Shown here: positions 43,532 to 51,094 of the stretch, one piece after another
Position numbering within the stretch: the stretch's first letter is position 1
Layout of the letters: each line of letters begins with the position of its first letter
DNA from: Neobacillus sp. CF12
Lineage (GTDB): Bacteria; Bacillota; Bacilli; Bacillales; Cytobacillaceae
Reading direction: 5' to 3'
DNA length: 64,000 nt
NCBI RefSeq assembly: GCF_030348765.1
Contig: NZ_JAUCEU010000007.1
Location: 4,371,001 to 4,435,000, forward strand
Notes under the pieces: model-generated
Told to the model about the DNA's origin: nothing
The model's database searches: none
What the model saw: the letters and a program-made list of their open reading frames with translations, nothing else
Translations under genes and position numbers: made by a program

Positions 43532-43873
43532 CTAATAATCATCAAAATCATAATCGGTGGTATGGTGTTTGTTTTTGTAAGGCGATATCATCATGGCGAT
43601 GAAAAATATGGGGATAATCAGATTCAATTTTGGGTGGGTGAAAGCTAGTACCACCATACCTAAAAGCATCATAAGTGTAAGCGCTTTTCTATTTTTTTTC
43701 ATCATCACTCCCTGGTAAAAACGTTGCCACTTTTCGTTGGGTTTCATTTTTCCAGGCTCTAGAATGAAGCCAATAAGGAAAAACAGTGCAAGTCCCGTTA
43801 GCATATAGTTCATAAACATGAGGATAAAGCTTAAAAATAATAAAAAACAATAAACCTGCTTTTTATATTTCAT
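43532..43873 (-). CDS. Small integral membrane protein
   Basis: 113 residues, four hydrophobic segments in two pairs (YCFLLFLSFILMFMNYMLTGLALFFLIGFI; ALTLMMLLGMVVLAFTHPKLNLIIPIFFIAMMI) with a basic loop between them and an acidic tail TDYDFDDY. GAGGGGG precedes the ATG. Family not recognised. Confidence 0.72.
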   Translation of the reverse strand: MKYKKQVYCFLLFLSFILMFMNYMLTGLALFFLIGFILEPGKMKPNEKWQRFYQGVMMKKNRKALTLMMLLGMVVLAFTHPKLNLIIPIFFIAMMISPYKNKHHTTDYDFDDY

Positions 43874-44053
43874 TCATTCCATCCCCCTCAAGATGAATAG
43901 GCAATGATGTTCTTTTTAATGGGTATTCAGGTGGCAGGTTATTTATTCTCTGATGCAGTTTCGGAGGAATCATAAAACTAACCTATAGATAGACAATAAG
44001 TGGCACTTTTATAGGGGGCATTTTTGTTTTGGCAGGACTATTTTTTAACCTCA

Positions 44054-44569
44054 GGTGTCTGGAGTGACCGAAAAGAAAAAAGATGAAGAGTTTCGGTCAC
44101 TGCAAGGTGTCTGGAGTGACCGAAGAGAAAAAAGATGAAGAGTTTGGGTCACTGCAAGGTGTCTGGAGTGACCGAAGAGAAAAAAGATGAAGAGTCTTGG
44201 TCACTGCAAGGTCTCTGGAGTGACCGAAATGGAAAAAGAGAAGAAGTCTCGGTCACTGCAGGTGTCTGGAGTGACCGAAAAAAAAAAGATGAAGAGTTTG
44301 GGTCACTGCAAGGTGTCTGGAGTGACCGAAAAGAAAAAAGATGAAGAGTTTCGGTCACTGCAAGGTGTCTGGAGTGACCGAAGAGAAAAAAGATGAAGAG
44401 TCTTGGTCACTGCAAGGTGTCTGGAGTGACCGAAGAGAAAAAAGATGAAGAGTCTTGGTCACTGCAAGGTCTCTGGAGTGACCGAAAAGAAAAAAGATGA
44501 AGAGTTTCGGTCACTGCAGGTGTCTGGAGTGACCGAAATGGAATAAGGGAAGTCGTCTTGGTCAATGCA
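44054..44569. repeat. Array A: ten tandem 51-52-bp units of alternating inverted repeats
   Basis: Units start at 44054, 44106, 44158, 44210, 44261, 44312, 44364, 44416, 44468 and 44519. Each has arm AGTGACCGAAA, a purine spacer of ~17 bases (AAAAAAGATGAAGAG type), the inverted arm TTTCGGTCACT and a 13-base loop GCAAGGTGTCTGG. Each arm can pair with its neighbour on either side. The period is not a multiple of three, so it is not a repeated protein. It lies between the MFS gene 3' end (minus strand) and a small membrane protein gene. Confidence 0.92.
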
Positions 44570-44624
44570 AAGGAAGGTATAATCAAAATAAAAAAAAGCA
44601 ACGAACTTTCGCTGCTGTTTTTGT

Positions 44625-45830
44625 CTATACTTCATGCTTTATCTTAACACCTTTCCTAAAAACAAATCCCACTCTTTCAGTTGAAATAATTTTAAACAAT
44701 AGTCCTTGTATAAAGATCGCAACTAGCAAGTAGTAATAGATCAGCTCTTGAGCAAAAAGGTAAAGTCCGATAAACGTGATAACAGAAAGAATTCTACCGA
44801 TATTCAACATAATTTCTCTCATTACCATTGATTCCGTACGAAGTCCCGACTTTGGTAAGTCCTTAATTGTTCTAAACATAAAGCTAAAATAGGTAACGCC
44901 TAATAGTGCTTTACTGATCTCATTTACGATTAGGAAGATAAATACGGTCCAGATATTCATATGGAGAATCATCGGGATACAAGCTATGAAGTACATGATC
45001 CAGACGATAAGTAAGGTATAAGGTTCCCTTTCTCGATGGTTATACTTTGAATGCCATAGACTTGAAAGGACAGCGACACTCCCAAACAAAATCGAACTGA
45101 TTCCCACAAGGAATTCATTGTTTACATTCATAAATAAGATGACTGTTGGGAAGAAACCTAGTAACCCCTCACAAATTCCCCAAATGAACCATCCCATCCA
45201 CATTGGTTTTAAATTTGGCTTTCTGGTGTTAAATCTCCATAATAACGGTAGATACAAAGGCTTTTTGGCAGAGTTATCCTTTGGAAGGCGAAAACTAAGG
45301 AGTAGACCCGTTAAAAATAACAACAGAGAAAGAGCAAACACAAGATTGTAGCCCATTAAATCCAATTTAGAAATAATAAATCCTGCAAATGCGGGACCAA
45401 ATGTATTGACTACGCCAAAGACGGCCATTTGTTTACCCATAAATTGTGAGCGGGAATGATTGTCTACCAAGTCGTAAATCAATACGAGATAGCCTAACCA
45501 ATAGAAACCTGCAGCCGTTCCATTCAAAATACCGATTAACATCGGATAAGAAGCGGTTTGTTCTTGTAAAATAATAACAAGTAAGTAAAAAATCGCTGTT
45601 AAGCCTATGCCGATTTGAAAACTAAAGATACGGTCGGTCCTTTTTGAAAGCAAAGCACCAACAGCAAAAGATACTGTTCCAAAAAAGAAGGTTACCAGGA
45701 TAAAGGAGGCATTGACTGTTAGATCATTTGAAAGTCTCCATAAATAAAGGTTTAAGAACAAACCTGACATCGTAGTGGCTAAACCGTAACACGCATGGAT
45801 AATGAGTAATAATTTTTGTAATCGACTCAC
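44625..45830 (-). CDS. MFS transporter
   Basis: 401 residues from GTG 45830 (AGAGGGG upstream). About 11-12 membrane segments. The first half carries LSKRTDRIFSFQIG (loop 2-3 motif) and the second GWFIWGICEGLLGFFPTVI. Divergent from the GanR-like regulator, with a perfect operator between them, so it could belong to the galactan regulon. Substrate unknown. Array A starts 56 bases after its stop. Confidence 0.85.
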   Translation of the reverse strand: MSRLQKLLLIIHACYGLATTMSGLFLNLYLWRLSNDLTVNASFILVTFFFGTVSFAVGALLSKRTDRIFSFQIGIGLTAIFYLLVIILQEQTASYPMLIGILNGTAAGFYWLGYLVLIYDLVDNHSRSQFMGKQMAVFGVVNTFGPAFAGFIISKLDLMGYNLVFALSLLLFLTGLLLSFRLPKDNSAKKPLYLPLLWRFNTRKPNLKPMWMGWFIWGICEGLLGFFPTVILFMNVNNEFLVGISSILFGSVAVLSSLWHSKYNHREREPYTLLIVWIMYFIACIPMILHMNIWTVFIFLIVNEISKALLGVTYFSFMFRTIKDLPKSGLRTESMVMREIMLNIGRILSVITFIGLYLFAQELIYYYLLVAIFIQGLLFKIISTERVGFVFRKGVKIKHEV

Positions 45831-45951
45831 TTTGTTCCCCTCTATCCTTGTAAACTGATTTCAAATCAAAAGTATACCGATTAGCTTAGTGGTATGTCTA
45901 TATGTTTGTTATGGAAAATTTACTTGAATTTTTGTAGATACTGTCGTAAAA

Positions 45952-45973
45952 TTTAGTAAATAAGTTTACTAAA
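45952..45973. promoter_or_regulatory. GanR-type operator, perfect dyad
   Basis: TTTAGTAAA (45952-45960) and TTTACTAAA (45965-45973) are complementary around TAAG. TTTACT with GATAAA 17 bases downstream may be the ganR promoter, so the operator overlaps its -35. Confidence 0.75.
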
Positions 45974-46014
45974 TAAAATACACTTTTGATAAAGAATAAA
46001 TGGAGGTAACGCAG

Positions 46015-47007
46015 ATGGCAACGATAAAAGATATAGCAGAAAAGGCGGGTTTTTCTACTTCCACCGTTTCTCGGGTTCTCAACAATGACCAAAGCCTTTC
46101 TGTATCAGATGAAACGCGTGAAAAAATTTATGAGGTGGCTGAAGAGCTTAACTACCGTAGAAAAACGGTACGATTATTGGTTAAAAATATCGCCTTTTTA
46201 TATTGGTTAACAGATATTGAGGAATTGGAAGATGTTTATTTTAAAGCAATGCGCATTGAGTTAGAAAAAATGGCAAGCCTATTCAATGTAGAATTGATTA
46301 CCTACAAAATTTCTGACGGCATTCACCAAATTCCAGATTCGATTGAAGGATTCATAGCCGTAGGTACTTTTTCAAACAAAGAACTGGCATATCTAAAAAG
46401 CATTACGTCGAATGGGGTCTTTTTGGATACTTCTCCTGATCCGAATCATTTTGACTCTGTCAGACCTGATCTGCCGCAAATAACGAGAAAAACCGTGGAT
46501 TTCTTAATGGAAAAAGGTCATACCGAGATTGGTTTTATTGGCGGTACGTATCACAATCCAAATAGTGATAAGGATGAAATGGATTTGCGGGAGCGTGTGT
46601 TTCGCCGGTATATGGAGAAACAAGGATTACTAAAAGAGCAATTTGTTTTCCACCGCAGGGGATTTTCTGTTGATACTGGCTATAATTTGATGAAGCAGGC
46701 CATTGAACAACTTGGAGATCAGCTGCCGACAGCATTTTTTATTGCTGCAGACCCGATTGCGGTAGGTTGCCTTCAAGCGTTAAATGAACATGGAATTGCG
46801 ATACCCACTCGGGTGAGTCTTGTCAGCATTAACAATATTAGTGTGGCGAAGTATGTGTCACCACCGCTTACTACTTTCCACATTGATATGAGGGAAATTT
46901 GTAAAAATGGTATTCAGTTATTGCTTGAACAAGTCGTTGAAAAACGCAAACTAGTAAAAACTTTATTTATCGGTTCTGAATTAGTGATACGAAAGAGTAC
47001 TAATTAG
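46015..47007 (+). CDS. ganR: GanR-like LacI-family regulator
   Basis: 330 residues from ATG 46015 (GGAGG 8 bases upstream). HTH ATIKDIAEKAGFSTSTVSRVLNNDQSLSVSDETREKI, then a periplasmic-binding-like sensor with EIGFIGGTYHNPNSDKDEMDLRERVFRRYME and VSLVSINNISVAKYVSPPLTTFHIDMREI. Position before ganSPQ-ganA and the galactanase makes it the galactan repressor. Operators of the GTAAA-N4-TTTAC type flank its gene on both sides. Confidence 0.88.
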   Translation: MATIKDIAEKAGFSTSTVSRVLNNDQSLSVSDETREKIYEVAEELNYRRKTVRLLVKNIAFLYWLTDIEELEDVYFKAMRIELEKMASLFNVELITYKISDGIHQIPDSIEGFIAVGTFSNKELAYLKSITSNGVFLDTSPDPNHFDSVRPDLPQITRKTVDFLMEKGHTEIGFIGGTYHNPNSDKDEMDLRERVFRRYMEKQGLLKEQFVFHRRGFSVDTGYNLMKQAIEQLGDQLPTAFFIAADPIAVGCLQALNEHGIAIPTRVSLVSINNISVAKYVSPPLTTFHIDMREICKNGIQLLLEQVVEKRKLVKTLFIGSELVIRKSTN

Positions 47008-47020
47008 TCATTAAAGTTTT

Positions 47021-47104
47021 GTAAAATAATTTACTGATTCTAGTAAAAAAGTTGTTTACATGTTTTCTAGGCAGTGGTATATTGTACTTACTGAAACGCT
47101 TACA
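47021..47104 (+). promoter_or_regulatory. ganS control region: operator, promoter and cre-like site
   Basis: GTAAA-ATAA-TTTAC (47021-47034) matches the core of the ganR operator. The promoter is TTTACA (47055-47060), 17 bases, TATATT (47078-47083). CTGAAACGCTTACA (47091-47104) matches 12 of 14 positions of the cre consensus and lies at the likely start site, where CcpA would block transcription. Confidence 0.7.
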
Positions 47105-47158
47105 CAAAAGTGCGAGGTAAAACGAACTACTAAATTTATTTTGAAAGGATGTACATCC

Positions 47159-48436
47159 ATGAAGAAGTTTAAAAAATACTTTGGTCTTATGAGTGGTATT
47201 GCTTTAAGTTTATCTTTAGTTGCCTGTGGTCCACAGGATGACGCGAAAGAAGGCGGAGACACAAAAGACGCTGATAAGCCGAAAGAATTAGTTGTTTGGG
47301 AAGATATTATGAAAGGTGAAGGTATTAAAGACGCCATCGCCAAGTTTGAAGAAGAAAATGATGTAAAGATCACAATGGTAGAAAAACAATATACAAAACA
47401 AATTGAAGACTTACGTTTAGATGGTCCAGCTGGGACAGGCCCAGACGTTTTAACAATGCCAAGTGACCAAATTGGTACAGCTGTTACTGAAGGATTAATT
47501 AAAGAACTTGATGTTGATAATGCAACTCAAGAGATTTATACAGAAGCAGCGATGAATGCGCAAAAGGTAGAAGGTAAAGTTTACGGCTTACCAAAAGCAG
47601 TTGAAACTACGATGCTTTATTACAATAAAGATCTAATTTCTGAAGATCAATTACCAGAAACACTTGATGAATGGTATGAGTATTCAAAAGGTGTTGCTGA
47701 TGGGAAGAAGTTTGGATTCTTAGCACTATTTGATCAAATTTATTATGCAAACAGTGTGTTAAGCGGTTATGGTGGTTACATCTTTGGTCAAGATGATGCC
47801 GGCACTTATGATCCAAAAGATATCGGAATTAACAATGAAGGTGCCGTTGAAGGTGCGAAATATATTCAAAAGTTCTATAAAGAAGGTTTATTCCCAGCGG
47901 GTATTATTGGGGAGCAAGGTATCAGTGTAATTGAGTCCTTATTTACAGAAGGAAAAGCAACTGCGATTATTTCTGGTCCATGGAATGTTGAACCGTTTAC
48001 AAAAGCGGGAGTAAATTGGGGTGTACAAAAATTACCAGCACTTGGTAATGGTAAAAACATGAGCGCGTTCGTTGGTGTGAAAAGCTACAACGTAAGCTCA
48101 TACTCTAAGAACCCAGAGTTAGCTGAAAAGTTTGTTGAGTTTATTGCCAATGAAGAAAACTCTAAAAAGAGATATGAAATTACACAAGAAGTTCCAGCTG
48201 TTGCTGCTTTAGCGAACGATCCAGTTGTTACTGAAAGCGCAGTGGCAAAGGCTGTTGCTGAGCAATCTAAATTCTCTGTATTAATGCCAAACATTCCACA
48301 AATGAATGAAGTTTGGGCACCTGCTGACTCTGCATTACAAACAATTGCAACAGGTAAAGCAGAACCAAAAGCAGCATTAGATCAAGCAGTAGAAACAATC
48401 GAAGGTCAAATAGAAGCAAAACACAGTGGTAAATAA
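47159..48436 (+). CDS. ganS: Galacto-oligosaccharide-binding lipoprotein
   Basis: 425 residues from ATG 47159 (AAAGGATG 9 bases upstream). Lipoprotein signal LSLSLVACG. Family-1 solute-binding features: LVVWEDIMKGEGIKDAIAKFEEENDVKITMVE, GTGPDVLTMPSDQIGTAVTEGLIKEL, VYGLPKAVETTMLYYNKDL and AIISGPWNVEPFTKAGVNWGVQKLPAL. First gene of the importer; binds maltose-like or galactan-derived oligosaccharides, galactan by context. Confidence 0.92.
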   Translation: MKKFKKYFGLMSGIALSLSLVACGPQDDAKEGGDTKDADKPKELVVWEDIMKGEGIKDAIAKFEEENDVKITMVEKQYTKQIEDLRLDGPAGTGPDVLTMPSDQIGTAVTEGLIKELDVDNATQEIYTEAAMNAQKVEGKVYGLPKAVETTMLYYNKDLISEDQLPETLDEWYEYSKGVADGKKFGFLALFDQIYYANSVLSGYGGYIFGQDDAGTYDPKDIGINNEGAVEGAKYIQKFYKEGLFPAGIIGEQGISVIESLFTEGKATAIISGPWNVEPFTKAGVNWGVQKLPALGNGKNMSAFVGVKSYNVSSYSKNPELAEKFVEFIANEENSKKRYEITQEVPAVAALANDPVVTESAVAKAVAEQSKFSVLMPNIPQMNEVWAPADSALQTIATGKAEPKAALDQAVETIEGQIEAKHSGK

Positions 48437-48547
48437 TCAGAAATGAGCATAATGGTGTCAAACGGTAACAATGTTTGACACCATTTATTGTATAAATACG
48501 ACAATTAGAGCCGATAAAAAGGTCATCTATATAAAGAGGTGAAGAAA

Positions 48548-49804
48548 GTGCAGCATCGAACAATAGCCCCACTATTATCCATCGTACCAGGATTAGGCCA
48601 ATTTTATAATAAGCAATGGATAAAGGGTCTTATCTTCCTCATTCTTGCAGCTTCGTTTATTGTAGCATTTGGAGATCTACTTAATATGGGATTCTGGGGT
48701 CTTCTAACACTAGGAGAAGAAGTGCCTCGTGATAACTCCATTTTCCTTTTAGCAGAAGGGATTATTGCGTTAATTGTAACGGCTTTTGGTCTAGGGATTT
48801 ATTATTGGAATTTAAGAGACGCTTATACGAATGGAAAATTACGTGATGAAGATTATCCGGTAACTTCATTAAAGAGTGAATATCAAAATTTGATTGCTCA
48901 AGGGTATCCTTACTTGGTTAGTGGTCCCTCCTTATTTCTATTGATTTTTGCAGTTATTTTTCCAATCTTGTTCAGTTTTGCTTTGGCATTTACGAATTAT
49001 GATTTATACCATTCGCCTCCTGCAAACTTAGCAGATTGGGTTGGTTTAGAGACTTTTGCTGAAATTTTTACCGTTGATATTTGGCGGGCAACATTTTTTG
49101 ATGTTTTAGCATGGACGGTCATTTGGACCGTTGTAGCGTCAACCCTACAAGTGAGTCTTGGTATTTTTATCGCCATTGTGGTGAATCAAAAGGAAGTTCG
49201 CTTTAAGAGATTCTTTCGTACCATTTTGGTTTTACCATGGGCGGTACCGGGGTTTGTAACCATTTTAATTTTTGCTGGACTATTTAATGATAGCTTTGGC
49301 GCCGTAAATAATGATATTTTAGCGTTTTTCGGTATCGATCCGATTCCGTGGATGACGGATGAAATGTGGTCGAGGGTAGCACTGATTCTCATGCAGGGAT
49401 GGCTCGGTTTCCCGTATATCTTTATCGTAACAACGGGTGTTCTTCAATCGATTCCAGAGGATTTATATGAAGCAGCAACAATTGATGGAGCATCTATTTT
49501 TGCTAAATTTAAGAATATTACGCTGCCGATGATTTTCATTGCGATGGCACCGATTATCATTACGCAGTTTACCTTTAACTTTAATAACTTCAATATTATT
49601 TATCTTTTCAATGGCGGCGGTCCTGCTGTGGCTGGATCAACGGCTGGCGGTACAGACATCTTAGTTTCATGGATTTATAAGTTGACCATGCAATCCAGTC
49701 AGTACTCATTGGCAGCTGCTTTAACGATTCTATTATCGATCTTTGTCGTTGGGATCGCTTTATGGCAATTCAGACGGACAAATTCGTTTAAAGAGGGGGC
49801 TTAA
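48548..49804 (+). CDS. ganP: Galacto-oligosaccharide ABC permease GanP
   Basis: 418 residues from GTG 48548 (AGAGGTGA upstream; GTG 48539 overlaps it). MalF-type with an extra N-terminal region (SIVPGLGQFYNKQWIKGLIFLI, TM2 domain-like) before the core six helices. EAA loop YEAATIDGASIFAKFKNITLPMI. 3 bases before ganQ. Confidence 0.93.
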   Translation: MQHRTIAPLLSIVPGLGQFYNKQWIKGLIFLILAASFIVAFGDLLNMGFWGLLTLGEEVPRDNSIFLLAEGIIALIVTAFGLGIYYWNLRDAYTNGKLRDEDYPVTSLKSEYQNLIAQGYPYLVSGPSLFLLIFAVIFPILFSFALAFTNYDLYHSPPANLADWVGLETFAEIFTVDIWRATFFDVLAWTVIWTVVASTLQVSLGIFIAIVVNQKEVRFKRFFRTILVLPWAVPGFVTILIFAGLFNDSFGAVNNDILAFFGIDPIPWMTDEMWSRVALILMQGWLGFPYIFIVTTGVLQSIPEDLYEAATIDGASIFAKFKNITLPMIFIAMAPIIITQFTFNFNNFNIIYLFNGGGPAVAGSTAGGTDILVSWIYKLTMQSSQYSLAAALTILLSIFVVGIALWQFRRTNSFKEGA

Positions 49805-49807
49805 AAA

Positions 49808-50659
49808 ATGCAGACAACTATGAAAACCAATCGCTTATTACGTCTCTTTTTTACCTATGCCTTCTTACTTTTTATGACCGTGCTGATTGTGTACCCTTTG
49901 CTTTGGACAGTAGGGGCAAGTTTTAACCCTGGTAATAGTTTAATCAGTACGTCGATTATTCCGGAAAACCCAACCCTGGATCATTATAAAGAGTTGTTTG
50001 CCGGAAAAGAGAGTTTGCAATATGGCAACTGGTATTTAAACTCGTTGAAAATAAGTGTGTTTACGATGCTGGGGGCGATGATTACCGTGTCGTTTACAGC
50101 GTATGCTTTTTCACGTTTTCGCTTTAAAGGGAGAAAAAATGCGTTAATGTTGTTCCTGTTACTTCAAATGATTCCGCAATTTGCGGCGTTAATCGCGCTG
50201 TTTGTCTTAGCGCAAATCTTAGGAATGATGAATAGCCACTGGTTATTAATCCTCCTTTATATTGGCGGACAAATTCCGATGAATACGTATTTAATGAAGG
50301 GCTATATGGATTCGATTCCGATGGACCTTGATGAAAGTGCCAAGATTGATGGTGCAAGCAACACTCGGATTTTTTGGCAAATTATTTTGCCATTATCAAG
50401 ACCGATGTTGGCGGTTGTGGCGATGAATGGATTTACAGGTCCGCTAGGTGATTTCGTATTATCATCGGTTATTTTACGAACACCTGAAGCTTTCACTTTA
50501 CCGATTGGATTATATAAATTGGTGAACGATGTTATGGGTGCAAGTTATACAACCTTTGCAGCTGGTGCGATCTTGATTAGTATTCCGATTGCGGTTACTT
50601 TCTTGTTGCTGCAAAAGCAGTTTGTATCTGGTTTAACCGCAGGCGGAACGAAAGGCTAA
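49808..50659 (+). CDS. ganQ: Galacto-oligosaccharide ABC permease GanQ
   Basis: 283 residues, MalG-type. EAA loop DESAKIDGASNTRIFWQIILPLSRPML. The C-terminal VSGLTAGGTKG is typical of MalG relatives. GAGGGGG precedes the ATG. No ATPase gene is nearby; such importers use the shared MsmX ATPase encoded elsewhere. Array B starts 3 bases after its stop. Confidence 0.94.
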   Translation: MQTTMKTNRLLRLFFTYAFLLFMTVLIVYPLLWTVGASFNPGNSLISTSIIPENPTLDHYKELFAGKESLQYGNWYLNSLKISVFTMLGAMITVSFTAYAFSRFRFKGRKNALMLFLLLQMIPQFAALIALFVLAQILGMMNSHWLLILLYIGGQIPMNTYLMKGYMDSIPMDLDESAKIDGASNTRIFWQIILPLSRPMLAVVAMNGFTGPLGDFVLSSVILRTPEAFTLPIGLYKLVNDVMGASYTTFAAGAILISIPIAVTFLLLQKQFVSGLTAGGTKG

Positions 50660-50661
50660 AA

Positions 50662-51012
50662 GACAAATCTCAGGGTAGAGGAAGGAGATTTGTCCTTAAA
50701 AACCCTGATGAAGGACAAATCTCAAGGGGAAGGAAGAAGATTTGTCCTTAAAAACCCTGATGAAGGACAAATCTCAAGGGAAAGGAAGAAGATTTGTCCT
50801 TAAGAACCCTGATGAAGGACAAATCTCAGGGCAAAGGAAGAAGATTTGTCCTTAAGAGTCCTGATGAAGGACAAATCTCAGGGCAGAGGAAGAAGATTTG
50901 TCCTTAAGAGTCCTGATGAAGGACAAATCTCAGGGCAGAGGAAGAAGATTTGTCTTTAAGAGTCCTGATAAAAGACAAATCTCAGGGCAGAGGAAGAAGA
51001 TTTGTCCTTAAC
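50662..51012. repeat. Array B: seven tandem 52-bp units of alternating inverted repeats inside the gan operon
   Basis: Units start at 50662, 50714, 50766, 50818, 50870, 50922 and 50974, exactly 52 bases apart. Layout: arm AAGGACAAATCT, spacer CAGGGCAGAGGAAGA, inverted arm AGATTTGTCCTT, 13-base loop AAGAGTCCTGATG. In units 6-7 the right arm reads AGATTTGTCTTT and the next left arm AAAGACAAATCT, a two-sided change that keeps the pairing. It fills most of the ganQ-ganA gap. Confidence 0.93.
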
Positions 51013-51094
51013 AATATGTCTTAAAAACAAAACTCTAAAGGTAACAAGAAATTTGCTCTAAGAAGGAATCTTTAGTTGTTAGAAGGAGATTACT

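Noticed and set aside
44054..44569. CRISPR array
   Set aside because: Spacers between arms are nearly identical from unit to unit, the units contain inverted arms throughout, and no cas gene is nearby.
44135..44601. Open frames within array A on both strands
   Set aside because: They are by-products of the 51-52-bp repeat; successive units fall in different frames and there is no ribosome site.
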